A stretch of 61,979 nt of DNA from an uncultured Gilliamella sp. Lineage in GTDB: Bacteria; Pseudomonadota; Gammaproteobacteria; Enterobacterales; Orbaceae. The stretch's first letter is position 1. Each line of letters opens with the position of its first letter. Positions 47,037 through 60,200 of the stretch are shown in pieces. A program made the position numbers and the translations under genes. The stretch lies in the NCBI GenBank assembly GCA_945271295.1, contig CALYPG010000013.1:1-61979 (forward strand), given 5' to 3'. Below the pieces are notes generated by a model that saw nothing but the letters and a program-made list of their open reading frames with translations, ran no database searches and was not told where the DNA came from.

Positions 47037-47930
47037 TCATTGTTGTTTTTTTGGCATAGTGATAAAAATCAGACAAATAATAATCAATAAAATACCTAAC
47101 CAACCAATTAATGATAATGATTCACCTACAATAAGTATGGCTAAAATAGTAGCAATGACGGGTTCTAAAAGTGTAATGGCGGTAGCTGTACTGGCAGGGA
47201 TGTTTGCTAGGCCAAAACCATAACATAGGTAACCAAGAAACATGGGGATGGTGGCCATATAGGCAGCAACAGCTAGATGAGTAAATGAATCAAATAATGA
47301 CGCTCCCATCACCATTATAATTGGCATTAACAATAAACCACCACAACCAAAAGTTGCGCCCATAGCGGATTTGGTCGAAATACCTTTTAACATCAATTGG
47401 CGAGCAGACCAAGAATATAAAGCGTAAGTTAATCCTGCAACAATACCTAAAAATATACCCATTATGAGATGTTCATAGACAAGATATTCCGTATTATTAT
47501 CGGAAAATGACAATAACAGTATGCCTAATAAACCTAAAATTGCTCCAATTAGCCACTGTTTAGTTAAGCGAAAATCACGATTGAAATATTCTATTATCAC
47601 AGATAGTATTGGTGCTGAGCCAATAGAAACCACCGTACCAATAGTGACACCAGACCAACGCATTGAAGTGTAGAAAGCTAACGGATAAATGGCTACCGCC
47701 ACTGCGCCTAAAATTAGAAGGTTATAATATTTGATTAATAAATGGCGTTGTGCAACTATTTGGGTAAAAGCCAATAAACATTGCAAGATTCCACCAATAC
47801 CCATGGCAACCGCCCCAACGAGTAAAGGTGAAAGTGATGGAGCAAATGTAGCTGCAGTGCCAGTAGTACCCCATAAGATAGATGCTAATATTACCGCAAG
47901 TACACCTAAAATTCTTGGTATGGGTTGCAT
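47037..47930 (-). CDS. EamA-family (drug/metabolite) transporter
   Basis: A 297-residue inner-membrane protein with ten predicted hydrophobic segments in two EamA halves. ILWGTTGTAATF opens the first. FGLANIPASTATAITLLEPVIATILAILIVGE closes the second, a family signature. The ATG at 47930 follows the yicC stop; a GTG at 47933 overlaps that stop. It is probably co-transcribed with yicC. Substrate unknown. Confidence 0.85.
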   Translation of the reverse strand: MQPIPRILGVLAVILASILWGTTGTAATFAPSLSPLLVGAVAMGIGGILQCLLAFTQIVAQRHLLIKYYNLLILGAVAVAIYPLAFYTSMRWSGVTIGTVVSIGSAPILSVIIEYFNRDFRLTKQWLIGAILGLLGILLLSFSDNNTEYLVYEHLIMGIFLGIVAGLTYALYSWSARQLMLKGISTKSAMGATFGCGGLLLMPIIMVMGASLFDSFTHLAVAAYMATIPMFLGYLCYGFGLANIPASTATAITLLEPVIATILAILIVGESLSLIGWLGILLIIICLIFITMPKKQQ

Positions 47931-47932
47931 CA

Positions 47933-48799
47933 CTACTCTATATTTTGGACTTGCTCTCGAATTTGTTCGATTAACACTTTGAGTTCAATCGCACTGGCTG
48001 TTACATCGGCGTTAATCGATTTGGAAGCAATGGTATTAGATTCGCGATTGAATTCTTGCATCATAAAATCAAGTCGGCGCCCTACAGCTTCATTTTTTTT
48101 CAATATTGAATAGGTTTCTTTAACGTGAGTCATTAGGCGATCAAGTTCTTCTGCTACATCAAGGCGCTGTGCCACTATGACAATTTCTTGCTCAAAACGA
48201 GAATTATCCAGTTCAATATCGGCTTCTGCTAATTTACCTTTGAGTCGTTCTTTTTGCCATTCAAGAATTTGTGGCATCGAATTACGTATTTTTGTAACTT
48301 CTTCGGTAATTCCTTCTAAACGCTGGACAATTAAATCACTCAGCGCTTGACCTTCACGTTCACGTACCACAATAAATTCATCTATCGTGGTTTCAAGTAG
48401 AGCTAAGATCTCTTGCGAAATGCTATCTAGATTTTGTTCTTTGGCAGACATGACTCCCGGCCAACGCAGCACATCTATAGGGTTGATTTCACCCGCTTGA
48501 TATTCAGTTCGAATCCAGTCAGCAGCATTTAATACTTGTTGTGCTAGCTCTATATTTAATGATAACTGTTGATGTTGAGCTGCTGGATCTAATTCAAAAC
48601 GTAAATTACATTCAATTTTGCCGCGAGTTAAGCGATTACGTAGTCGCTCACGAATAATGGGTTCAAGGGAGCGGAATTGCTCAGGCAAACGTATATATGT
48701 TTCTAAGTAACGTTGGTTAACTGAACGAAGTTCCCAAGAGGCAGTTCCCCATGGTTGATTTAACTCTTTTCTTGCATAGGCGGTCATGCTGGAAATCAT
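47933..48799 (-). CDS. yicC: YicC-family endoribonuclease
   Basis: A 288-residue protein. MISSMTAYARKE, SVNQRYLETYIRLPEQFRSLEP, RGKIECNLRFE, the central coiled-coil region and the C-terminal GRRLDFMMQEFNRESNTIASKS (DUF1732) match E. coli YicC, which is linked to RNA turnover. It is divergent from rph, as in E. coli. Confidence 0.94.
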   Translation of the reverse strand: MISSMTAYARKELNQPWGTASWELRSVNQRYLETYIRLPEQFRSLEPIIRERLRNRLTRGKIECNLRFELDPAAQHQQLSLNIELAQQVLNAADWIRTEYQAGEINPIDVLRWPGVMSAKEQNLDSISQEILALLETTIDEFIVVREREGQALSDLIVQRLEGITEEVTKIRNSMPQILEWQKERLKGKLAEADIELDNSRFEQEIVIVAQRLDVAEELDRLMTHVKETYSILKKNEAVGRRLDFMMQEFNRESNTIASKSINADVTASAIELKVLIEQIREQVQNIE

Positions 48800-48957
48800 A
48801 ATAGCATCCTAAAATTATAAAAACTTGCTGGGCATTGTATCACAAATTCTGTATAATGCGCTCTTAGCTTAGGCTAAACATCAACACGATCTTATTGATG
48901 TCCTCCTAAATGATTAGCTCAAAACATATTGTTAAATTGAAACTGTTGGAGAAATGC

Positions 48958-49674
48958 ATGCGCCCATCTGGTCGTTCTGCGGAGCAAATCCGCCCTATCA
49001 AAATAACTCGTAATTATACTAAGCATGCAGAAGGCTCTGTATTAGTTGAATTTGGTGAAACCAAGGTACTTTGTAATGCAACGGTGGATGAAAGTGTCCC
49101 GCGTTTTTTAAAAGGTCAAAATCAAGGTTGGGTGACAGCTGAATATGGAATGTTGCCACGCGCCACTAATTCTAGAACCCAGCGTGAAGCAGCCAAAGGT
49201 AAACAAACAGGCCGCACAATGGAAATTCAACGACTCATAGCCCGCTCACTACGCGCCATGATTGATTTGAAATTACTTGGTGAATTTACTATCACTCTTG
49301 ATTGTGATGTCATTCAAGCCGATGGCGGTACTCGCACGGCATCTATTACCGGAGCTTGCGTTGCCCTTAATGATGCTATCAATAAAATGTTAGCCAATGG
49401 TCAAATTAAACAAAACCCAATTAAATCTTTAGTTGCAGCAGTATCAGTTGGTATTGTTGAGGGTGAAGCCGTTTGTGATTTGGAATATATTGAAGATTCT
49501 AACGCCGAAACCGATATGAATGTTGTCATGACTGATGATGGTCGAATTATAGAAGTGCAAGGCACTGCTGAAGGGGAACCATTTAGCCACGATGAACTAT
49601 TAAAACTATTAGAATTAGCAAAAAATGGAATAACGACTATTATTGAAGCTCAAAAACAAGCCTTAAACGATTAA
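48958..49674 (+). CDS. rph: Ribonuclease PH
   Basis: A 238-residue phosphorolytic exonuclease that trims tRNA 3' ends. [46 protein letters not shown] and [19 protein letters not shown] are canonical. The ATG at 48958 has GGAGA six bases upstream and gives the E. coli length; an upstream in-frame ATG has no homology. The protein appears full length, unlike the frameshifted rph of E. coli K-12. pyrE follows by 13 bases. Confidence 0.96.
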   Translation: MRPSGRSAEQIRPIKITRNYTKHAEGSVLVEFGETKVLCNATVDESVPRFLKGQNQGWVTAEYGMLPRATNSRTQREAAKGKQTGRTMEIQRLIARSLRAMIDLKLLGEFTITLDCDVIQADGGTRTASITGACVALNDAINKMLANGQIKQNPIKSLVAAVSVGIVEGEAVCDLEYIEDSNAETDMNVVMTDDGRIIEVQGTAEGEPFSHDELLKLLELAKNGITTIIEAQKQALND

Positions 49675-49687
49675 TTGGAGAAAGTCG

Positions 49688-50335
49688 ATGAAATCATACA
49701 AAAGTGAATTTATTGAATTTGCTTTAAATAGGCAAGCATTAAAATTTGGTGAATTCACCTTAAAGTCAGGGCGTAAAAGTCCCTACTTTTTTAATGCTGG
49801 ATTATTCAATACTGGCAAAGATTTAGCTTCATTAGGTCGTTTTTATGCTGCGGCATTAATGGATGCCAATTTACAATATGATGTGATTTTCGGCCCTGCT
49901 TATAAAGGTATTCCTATTGTGTCATCCACTGTGGTAGCACTCTCTGAACACTACAATGTCGATGTGCCTTATTGTTTTAATCGTAAAGAAGCCAAGGATC
50001 ATGGTGAGGGTGGCAATTTAGTTGGCAGTTCGATCCATGAACAACGCGTTATGCTGGTCGATGATGTTATTACTGCTGGTACCGCTATTCGTGAATCCAT
50101 GCGCATTTTACAAGATAATCAATCCAAGCTAGCGGGTGTGTTAATTTGTTTAGATCGTCAGGAAAAAGGTCGTGGCGAGTTATCTGCCATCCAAGAGATC
50201 AAACAAACTTATCATTGTGAGGTAATATCAATTATCACCTTAGATGATTTAATTCAATACCTCTACCAAGATAACTCCCGCAAAGACCAAATAGGTCAAG
50301 TTGAGGCTTACCGAGCACAATATGGAATAAAGTAA
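49688..50335 (+). CDS. pyrE: Orotate phosphoribosyltransferase PyrE
   Basis: A 215-residue enzyme of pyrimidine synthesis converting orotate to [42 protein letters not shown] and the PRPP motif [14 protein letters not shown] are present. It forms an operon with rph and ends at a strong terminator. Confidence 0.96.
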   Translation: MKSYKSEFIEFALNRQALKFGEFTLKSGRKSPYFFNAGLFNTGKDLASLGRFYAAALMDANLQYDVIFGPAYKGIPIVSSTVVALSEHYNVDVPYCFNRKEAKDHGEGGNLVGSSIHEQRVMLVDDVITAGTAIRESMRILQDNQSKLAGVLICLDRQEKGRGELSAIQEIKQTYHCEVISIITLDDLIQYLYQDNSRKDQIGQVEAYRAQYGIK

Positions 50336-50362
50336 AACTAAGTTATTACTACTATAAAAATA

Positions 50363-50388
50363 AAAAAGCGCTTTAAAGGCGCTTTTTG
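50363..50388 (+). terminator. Rho-independent terminator of rph-pyrE
   Basis: AAAAAGCGC pairs with GCGCTTTTT across a 7-nt loop. The A and T arms allow it to work for the convergent GntR gene as well. Confidence 0.85.
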
Positions 50389-50409
50389 TCTATGATTCAT
50401 TGTGCTAAC

Positions 50410-51114
50410 TTACTTCGAATGACTCTGAACATAAAATTTGGCATTTTCATAATGATAAACAATTTGTGAAAAATCGAAGGGCTCACCAGACGTGGTATAA
50501 AAAATTTCTTCAACGCATAGTGCCGGATCTCCTGCTTGTAGACCTAGATATGGTGCTATTTCCGCATCGAGCTTTATAGCTTTAAAATATTTATCTGAAA
50601 AACCAATATTAATTTTACACACTTCTTGTACATAGCTAAAAATAGAGTTTTCAGCAATTTCCTTGTTTAAATATGAAACTAGCTTTTTGCGATAATATGA
50701 CTGCTCAAAACCATATACTTTGCCATCAGCATAGCGTAACCGTTTAATATAATAAACTTGCTCATTATCATCACATTGCAAATTCTCTTTAACTTTTACG
50801 TTTGGTTGCATGAGATCAACATTAAATACTTGTGATGAACCAGGCAAATCATTTAAATCGACACTAAATCCATGGCTTTCCAAAAAATTAAGATAACTTA
50901 CCTTTTTAGGCTGGCGCACAAAAATTCCACTACCTTGTACTTGATAAATAACACCATGCCGTTCAAGACGATTTAGTGCTTTTATAATAGTTGTACGGCT
51001 CACTTGATACTGATTTATCAACCCTTCAATATTAGGCAACTGTGTACCTTTAGGCATACTTTGTTGATAGATCATTTGTTTTATTTTTTCTGCTACATCT
51101 TCGTATTTAAGCAT
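50410..51114 (-). CDS. GntR-family regulator, HutC (UTRA) subgroup
   Basis: A 234-residue regulator. The winged HTH spans residues ~1-70 (NQYQVSRTTIIKALNRLERHGVIYQVQGSGIFV), followed by a UTRA ligand domain (SSQVFNVDLMQPNVKVKENLQ through IVYHYENAKFYVQSH). It is divergent from the beta-glucoside PTS and 6-phospho-beta-glucosidase genes, so it most likely represses them and senses a phosphorylated sugar. The start is uncertain: 51114 matches family length, while an ATG at 51150 would add 12 residues and overlap an operator-like sequence. Confidence 0.85.
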   Translation of the reverse strand: MLKYEDVAEKIKQMIYQQSMPKGTQLPNIEGLINQYQVSRTTIIKALNRLERHGVIYQVQGSGIFVRQPKKVSYLNFLESHGFSVDLNDLPGSSQVFNVDLMQPNVKVKENLQCDDNEQVYYIKRLRYADGKVYGFEQSYYRKKLVSYLNKEIAENSIFSYVQEVCKINIGFSDKYFKAIKLDAEIAPYLGLQAGDPALCVEEIFYTTSGEPFDFSQIVYHYENAKFYVQSHSK

Positions 51115-51148
51115 CGGTTTTTCTGTAATGATTCTGTATTTAACTAAC

Positions 51149-51162
51149 ATATATTGTATATA
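51149..51162. promoter_or_regulatory. AT-rich palindrome upstream of the GntR gene
   Basis: ATATATTGTATATA is near-palindromic around TTG, in the divergent promoter region. A possible autoregulatory operator, weak evidence. Confidence 0.3.
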
Positions 51163-51251
51163 GGAAATTTTAAGTTAAAAACAAAACGATTCAAAAGTTA
51201 GATCTAGATCACAAACAATATAATTGGTAATTAACAATTTTTAATTTAGCG

Positions 51252-51270
51252 TTAAGATAAGCTATCTTAA
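51252..51270. promoter_or_regulatory. Palindrome before the beta-glucoside PTS gene
   Basis: TTAAGATA and TATCTTAA are perfect 8-bp arms around AGC. The site sits 22 bases before the PTS start codon, overlapping the promoter/leader. It is the best candidate operator for the adjacent GntR regulator. Confidence 0.45.
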
Positions 51271-51291
51271 TTATTTAAGGAGTTAAAATCG

Positions 51292-54613
<3,322 letters not shown>

Positions 54614-54641
54614 CTATTTATAACCAAAGAGCTAAAATTAT

Positions 54642-54666
54642 GGGGATATCAAATTTTAATATCCCC
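54642..54666. terminator. Hairpin between bgl genes and dinB
   Basis: GGGGATAT pairs with ATATCCCC across a 9-nt loop between two convergent genes; it could serve both. Confidence 0.6.
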
Positions 54667-54670
54667 GTGA

Positions 54671-55726
54671 TTAAAACTTGAAGATTAACTGCTTATCTAA
54701 TTGTGGATCAATTAAGGTAACATGAAATCCAATTAGTCTAACACCACGATCATTGCGTCTTTCATGCCAAACTTTAAAGGCCTGTTCAATCAAATCCGCT
54801 TTATCTAATTTTGACCAAACGTGTTCTTGCGTAGTTAACTGAAAATCATCAAATTTAAATTTTACTCCTTGCCTAGCAATTGACAAATCGGCACGAACTT
54901 TACTTAATCGTTTTTCCAGTTCATCAAAAAGTGGATCTAACTGCGTTAAACATTCTTCCCAACTGTAGATATCGTCAATTAAGGTACGTTCAACCCCTAC
55001 CGATTTACGTTGGCGGTCATTACATACTTCACGTTCATCAATGCCTTGACAACGTTCATACAAAATCCGTCCAAATTTTCCAAATTGATTTAGCAATTTT
55101 GCAAGATCGTACTTCACCACATCTTGGCACTGATATAAACCTAACTCAGCTAGCTTTTTTTCAGTAACCTTACCTACCCCAGGGATTTTATTAAGCGGTA
55201 ATTGCTCTATAAACGAACTCACTTGTTCTGGCCTAATTACATATTGACCATTAGGCTTATTCATATCCGATGCGATTTTGGCTAAAAATTTTAACGGCGC
55301 AACTCCTGCTGATGCCGTTAAACCAAGTTCTTTGAAAATTGCTTGACGAATATCTTGAGCTATCAGAGTTGCTGACCCATGACAGAGTTGGCACTCGGTT
55401 ACATCTAAATAAGCCTCATCCAACGATAAAGCCTCAATCGCTTGAGTATAGCGATGAAATATTTGGTGGATTTGGTTGGAGACTTCTTTATAAACAGCAT
55501 GTCGACCTGGGATAACCTTAAGATTCGGGCATAATTTTAGTGCTTGTGACATAGACATCGCGCTATGTACACCATATTGACGAGCTAAATAATTTGCAGT
55601 AGCAACGACCCCACGTTTGCGAGGATCGCCCCCGACCGCTATAGGCAAATTACGATAACGGGGATTATCCCGCATTTCAACTGCGGCATAAAAACAATCC
55701 ATATCAACATGAATAATTTTTCGCAT
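54671..55726 (-). CDS. dinB: DNA polymerase IV
   Basis: A 351-residue Y-family translesion polymerase. Catalytic D8 lies in HVDMDCFYAAVE and the second acidic cluster is in SLDEAYLD. The helix-hairpin-helix region is LNKIPGVGKVTEKKL, and a little-finger domain follows. Length equals E. coli DinB. It lacks an obvious C-terminal QL.LF clamp motif but ends DPQLDKQLIFKF, which can fill that role. A LexA-type box lies 30 bases upstream, so SOS induction is likely. Confidence 0.95.
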   Translation of the reverse strand: MRKIIHVDMDCFYAAVEMRDNPRYRNLPIAVGGDPRKRGVVATANYLARQYGVHSAMSMSQALKLCPNLKVIPGRHAVYKEVSNQIHQIFHRYTQAIEALSLDEAYLDVTECQLCHGSATLIAQDIRQAIFKELGLTASAGVAPLKFLAKIASDMNKPNGQYVIRPEQVSSFIEQLPLNKIPGVGKVTEKKLAELGLYQCQDVVKYDLAKLLNQFGKFGRILYERCQGIDEREVCNDRQRKSVGVERTLIDDIYSWEECLTQLDPLFDELEKRLSKVRADLSIARQGVKFKFDDFQLTTQEHVWSKLDKADLIEQAFKVWHERRNDRGVRLIGFHVTLIDPQLDKQLIFKF

Positions 55727-55755
55727 AACCTAATTTCGTTGCATTTAAAAAATAA

Positions 55756-55771
55756 CTGTATAAATATACAA
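55756..55771. promoter_or_regulatory. LexA (SOS) box of dinB
   Basis: CTGTATAAATATACAA differs from the consensus CTGTATATATATACAG at two positions and keeps the inverted CTGT/ACA spacing. It lies in the dinB promoter. Confidence 0.8.
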
Positions 55772-55809
55772 TATCACAGCTTAAATGCCTATGCAAACAT
55801 TGTAACTAC

Positions 55810-57516
55810 TCAGTTGGGTAGTTTATCATAATCAATTAAACCATTTTTATCATATGGATCACCAATCCATCGAGTGGTTTGTTTAAAATTAGGATTGACG
55901 ATACTCTTTTCTGGTTGATAGCGTTCATAGGTTAACCCAGCTAGATCTGACCATGTATGAATTAAATCTTGGGTACTATATTTACGAGCAACGTAGTTTT
56001 GATAGTGATTAGGATGAGTTTGTTCCCATTGTGGTGATTGCCAAAGTATAAATGGCACTGTGTACATCGTTCTAGTTGGTGCTTTTTCATTGCGACCTAG
56101 CACATCATGAGGCGGCGTTTCATAGACATCCTCGCCATGATCAGAAAAATAAAGGATAAAACCATTATTTTTACTATCTTTAAATAGATTAAACAGTGTT
56201 GCTATCACATAATCATTATAACTTATCGCATTATCATAATTGTTATAACGTGTTAATAGATCATTTTCAAGATTAAATAAAACGCCTGTATTATCTTTAA
56301 ACTGATCATAGACACTATTTTTAGGATAACGATATTCATATTTCATATGCGTACCAAGTAAGTGAATAATAATAAATTTCTTGTCAGCCGAATCGGTTAA
56401 TACGGTTTTAAATGGTACGAAAACAGATTCATCGTAGCTCCTTGAATTCTGGTTACGATTATTATTCATATAATACTGTTCATCGGCCTGCTTAGAAAAC
56501 ATAGTCAACATGGTATTACGTTCTGTCATGGTTTGCTGATTGGTGATCCAAAATGTTTTATAACCAGCTTGCCGCATAAGATGAATTAATGATGGCGTTT
56601 TGGTATATAAATCAGGATGTAATTCATCAGCAAAAGTTAATGCTTGTTGTAAAATTTCGATAGTATAAGGTCTGGATGACACCACATCATTAAATACCAA
56701 TAAATTAGGGTTATCTTTTTTGAACTGTTCAATTTGCGGCGTAGTATTACGCTGGTAACCATATATACCCATTCTATTACGAGTGGTGGATTCGCCAATA
56801 ACCAATACCAAAGTTCTTGGCATATTACCATTGGCATCACTTAAATTTTTCAACGGTGGCAATATCTCATAATTAGCTAAAATAGCTTCCATATTCGACA
56901 ATTGGGATCGATAAGCAAGAAAATTATTTATTAATTGCCAAGGAACGGTGGTTTCCATCCGCGATAATAAATGAGAACCCGCTTTTTCAAAAGAAGCCTT
57001 TTTTACCGTCAAACTTATAACCATCGGCATCAAAGCATAAATGATAATTAATATAGATATAATCCATTTGGTAGTGCTTTTTACATATACAGGCCTTACT
57101 TGCTTCCAGAGAATTATTGCTAGCAAAATATAAAGACAAAGCACGACAACTAACTTAATACTCAAATATTGCTGAATAAATTCGTGAGATTCATTAAAAT
57201 TGGATTCAGCCATGACAAAAAAAACACTCTGTGAAAACTCTTGTTGATAAATCACAAAATAACCGACAGAAACCAATGATAACCCACCAATAATGATCCC
57301 CCAAAAAGCAGTTATTTTCCGAGTATAATTTGGGAACATCAGAACTGGAATTAACCAGATCAAACTATAAATAAATGCATCGCGTAAACCATTAATATTA
57401 GAATGACCAGAAAGAAAAATAAATAGCTGTAAAGCACAGGAAAAATAAGCAAAAAATAAAATAACAAAGATTAGTGCAGACCAACTAAATATTTGGTTTT
57501 CTTTTAACTTTTGCAT
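55810..57516 (-). CDS. eptC: Phosphoethanolamine transferase EptC
   Basis: A 568-residue inner-membrane enzyme of the alkaline-phosphatase/sulfatase fold. EptC adds phosphoethanolamine to the lipopolysaccharide core heptose in E. coli. Five N-terminal membrane helices (~15-190) precede the periplasmic domain with the catalytic Thr in VIGESTTRNRMG, HLLGTHMKYEYRYP and YFSDHGEDVYETPPH. The similarity runs end to end, including the tail RWIGDPYDKNGLIDYDKLP. Such surface modification affects peptide resistance. Confidence 0.92.
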   Translation of the reverse strand: MQKLKENQIFSWSALIFVILFFAYFSCALQLFIFLSGHSNINGLRDAFIYSLIWLIPVLMFPNYTRKITAFWGIIIGGLSLVSVGYFVIYQQEFSQSVFFVMAESNFNESHEFIQQYLSIKLVVVLCLYILLAIILWKQVRPVYVKSTTKWIISILIIIYALMPMVISLTVKKASFEKAGSHLLSRMETTVPWQLINNFLAYRSQLSNMEAILANYEILPPLKNLSDANGNMPRTLVLVIGESTTRNRMGIYGYQRNTTPQIEQFKKDNPNLLVFNDVVSSRPYTIEILQQALTFADELHPDLYTKTPSLIHLMRQAGYKTFWITNQQTMTERNTMLTMFSKQADEQYYMNNNRNQNSRSYDESVFVPFKTVLTDSADKKFIIIHLLGTHMKYEYRYPKNSVYDQFKDNTGVLFNLENDLLTRYNNYDNAISYNDYVIATLFNLFKDSKNNGFILYFSDHGEDVYETPPHDVLGRNEKAPTRTMYTVPFILWQSPQWEQTHPNHYQNYVARKYSTQDLIHTWSDLAGLTYERYQPEKSIVNPNFKQTTRWIGDPYDKNGLIDYDKLPN

Positions 57517-57932
57517 AATTACCTATCAACCATAATCATAAATTGTTGATAGAATAGTCTGTATAAATTAATAAAACCTTAAGCGTTGACTAATTAAATT
57601 TGTTAAATAAATTGATGTATCGAACAATGATAAAAAATAAATTAACATAAGCAATATCGATATATAATGTAGGTATTAATTAACTCTTTTTTGTATTGCT
57701 ATTAATCAAAATGTTGCAATGATTTAACTGATTTGGGATGGTGTAAAAAACCACATCGGCAACCAAGAATGGGAATATATCTTTAAAGACATTAGGTTTT
57801 ATGGCTAACATTTGTTGCCATTTAAATGAACCTTGTGCTAACCGATTAACGGCTTTATCAAAATTATAGATATTACCTCTCCTCTATAATTTTATCGCTT
57901 ACTATAGTGTTAATATTGAAACTTTTTAAACA
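57517..57932. other. 415-base spacer with a decayed gene
   Basis: Holds the eptC promoter and, from 57680 to 57871 on the minus strand, the remnant of a MalY/PatB-type gene. Nothing else was recognised. Confidence 0.55.
57680..57871 (-). pseudogene. N-terminal remnant of a MalY/PatB-type PLP C-S lyase
   Basis: The minus strand encodes YNFDKAVNRLAQGSFKWQQM, then KPNVFKDIFPFLVADVVFYT, which resembles the conserved start of MalY/PatB cystathionine beta-lyases. A good GAGGAGAGG ribosome binding site is still present. However, the codon in the start position is ATC (57871-57869), suggesting loss of an ATG. The frame ends after about 63 codons and the remaining ~330 residues are absent. It is non-functional. 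Confidence 0.6.
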
Positions 57933-58631
57933 TTAATTAAGGCCTAATAATTTAGCAACAGACTGATTTTCTGGTTGTTTCAATTGTTCGGGGGCAGCGT
58001 TAAAAATAATATTGCCTTGATTAACCACCAAACAACGTGAAAAATACTTCAATGAATCATCTAAATAGTGCGATACCATCATTAAAGTCAAAGCAAACTC
58101 ATCACAGATTTCATTCACTAATTCTAGCATTTCAAAACGTAATGCCTGGTCGAGCGATGAAAAAGGTTCATCTAATAATAAAATTGGACGTTGTTGAATC
58201 AAACAGCGAGCTAATGCCACTCGTTGACGTTGCCCACCAGATAGTTGATCGGGATAACGTTTGGCAAAGTCATTAAGACCAACTTTAGCAAGTATATTCG
58301 TTATAATATTTTGTTCAGTAGGATTAATTTTTAAAGAAGGTTTGATCCCTAAAGCAATATTTTGCTCAACAGTAAAGTGGCTAAATAAGTTATTATCTTG
58401 AAAAAGCATCGAAACCGGTCGTTTTGCTGGCAGTAAGTTAGTGACATTTTGATAATTAAGAATAATCTGACCAGATTGCGGCGATATAAATCCGGCAATT
58501 AAACTTAATAAGGTACTTTTACCTGCACCACTTGGTCCAATAATAACGACTTTTTCCTTGGCAAGAATATTAATATCAAAATACAACCTAAAATTATCAT
58601 ATTGATAATGAATTTGTTCAAGTGCGATCAT
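57933..58631 (-). CDS. thiQ: Thiamine ABC transporter ATPase ThiQ
   Basis: A 232-residue ATPase powering thiamine/TPP uptake. The Walker A is GPSGAGKS (32-39), the Q-loop lies in MLFQDNNLFSHFTV, the signature is LSGGQRQRVALARCL, the Walker B is ILLLDEPFSSLD, and the switch His is in MVSHYLDD. Its start overlaps the end of thiP by 14 bases, so translation is coupled. Third gene of thiBPQ. Confidence 0.94.
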   Translation of the reverse strand: MIALEQIHYQYDNFRLYFDINILAKEKVVIIGPSGAGKSTLLSLIAGFISPQSGQIILNYQNVTNLLPAKRPVSMLFQDNNLFSHFTVEQNIALGIKPSLKINPTEQNIITNILAKVGLNDFAKRYPDQLSGGQRQRVALARCLIQQRPILLLDEPFSSLDQALRFEMLELVNEICDEFALTLMMVSHYLDDSLKYFSRCLVVNQGNIIFNAAPEQLKQPENQSVAKLLGLN

Positions 58632-60186
58632 AATCTAGCACAACCATAAAACTAAATGATAAGACTAACAAAATTGAAGCAGTTACCATTCCTTGTTGAT
58701 AATGGTAATGCGATATTTGCTCATATAAATAATACGGTAACGTGGTCACTGCACGCCCACCAAAAAGCGCGATAATACCGAAATCACCCAGTGATAAAAT
58801 AAATGCAAATGCAAAACTCTTGGCTAAAACTGGTTTTAGTGCCTTATATTCAATCAAATAAAGATGCTTATAACCAGTAATGTTTAACGATTGACTGAGC
58901 AGCCAATAACGCGAGGTAACATCATACATGGGAATAGCTAGTTTTTTCAATACGTACGGTAATGCCATTAAACTATTACAAAGTATCATCAATAAACAAA
59001 CAAATACAACATTATTCATATAGTCAAATAACAATAAAAATAATCCTGCACCCAAAACCATGCTGGGAATGGCTAAAATTAAGCTTCCTACTAGCATTAA
59101 GCGATTACTCCATTTAATTTGTTGCATAATGAGTAATCGGCTATTGGTCCAAAGCAATAAACCAGCAAATATTATAGAGGTAATTGCTGAGGCGAAAGCG
59201 ATAACAATTGAATAGTTTATAGCTCGTTTTAAAGCCGTATTAAATAAGAATAAATGAAGAGCATTAATCCCTTCTATTAATATGGTTACAATGGGGGTAA
59301 AAATAAATAATCCACCAATTACAATAATGACCGAACTTAGCCAACGTAATTTACAAGATACGGGCAGTTTATAATCTGCTCCAGCAAATTGCATATTGAC
59401 TTTTTTTATGCGACTAATTTTTTGCATTAACCACATAAAGCTCAAACAACACATTAATTGCAAACCTGATAGTACTACAGCTTGCATTAATTCAAAATTA
59501 CGAATTGATTGGTAAATGGCAACTTCAATTGTGGTATATTTGGGCCCGCCGCCTAGAGCTAATACTATGGCAAAACTCGAAAAACACAACATAAAAATCA
59601 AGCTAGCTATAGGGAACAATTGGCGAAGAAGTTGTGGCCATTCAATTAATTTAAAATAACTAAAATTGGAAAAATTTAACTGAGCAGCGAGTTGTTTTTG
59701 CTCGACAGGAATACTAGCTAATGTTTGATAAAACAAACTACATGCATAAGGAAAATTCAAAAAAACATGAGCCAGTAAAATACCATGTAAACCATATATT
59801 GACATTGAAAACGGCAAACCAACATAATGCAAAATTTGTGCAATAAGTCCTTGTTGACCATAGACAGATAGTATACCCGTTACCACAACCAATGTTGGTA
59901 AAATAAAGGTAATTGGCATAAAACGTAACAACAGTGCTTTACCCTTAAAGGTAACCAATGAAAGCGCTTTAGCCAATAAAATTGCAAAAATAATTGCTAA
60001 CAAAGTAGATAAAGCCGCTTGAAAAACCGTTACCCAAACTAAATGTAATAAGTAACTATCAAAATAAACATTCAAATCACCAGTACGAATTGCAAAACTA
60101 CAAAGTACGAATAAGGCGGTACCGAGTATAACTAAAATTATACTAGCAATACTGATACCTGGGATTAATGCTCTAAATTTTAACAT
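58618..60186 (-). CDS. thiP: Thiamine ABC transporter permease ThiP
   Basis: A 522-residue inner-membrane permease with about twelve helices in two homologous halves. Each carries an EAA-type loop for ThiQ contact (EQKQLAAQLNFSNFSYFKLIEWP in the first half). The start is the ATG at 60186; a TTG one codon earlier is also in frame. It lies 14 bases after thiB and overlaps thiQ. Confidence 0.93.
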   Translation of the reverse strand: MLKFRALIPGISIASIILVILGTALFVLCSFAIRTGDLNVYFDSYLLHLVWVTVFQAALSTLLAIIFAILLAKALSLVTFKGKALLLRFMPITFILPTLVVVTGILSVYGQQGLIAQILHYVGLPFSMSIYGLHGILLAHVFLNFPYACSLFYQTLASIPVEQKQLAAQLNFSNFSYFKLIEWPQLLRQLFPIASLIFMLCFSSFAIVLALGGGPKYTTIEVAIYQSIRNFELMQAVVLSGLQLMCCLSFMWLMQKISRIKKVNMQFAGADYKLPVSCKLRWLSSVIIVIGGLFIFTPIVTILIEGINALHLFLFNTALKRAINYSIVIAFASAITSIIFAGLLLWTNSRLLIMQQIKWSNRLMLVGSLILAIPSMVLGAGLFLLLFDYMNNVVFVCLLMILCNSLMALPYVLKKLAIPMYDVTSRYWLLSQSLNITGYKHLYLIEYKALKPVLAKSFAFAFILSLGDFGIIALFGGRAVTTLPYYLYEQISHYHYQQGMVTASILLVLSFSFMVVLDYDRT

Positions 60187-60200
60187 CAAATCAAATTAAT

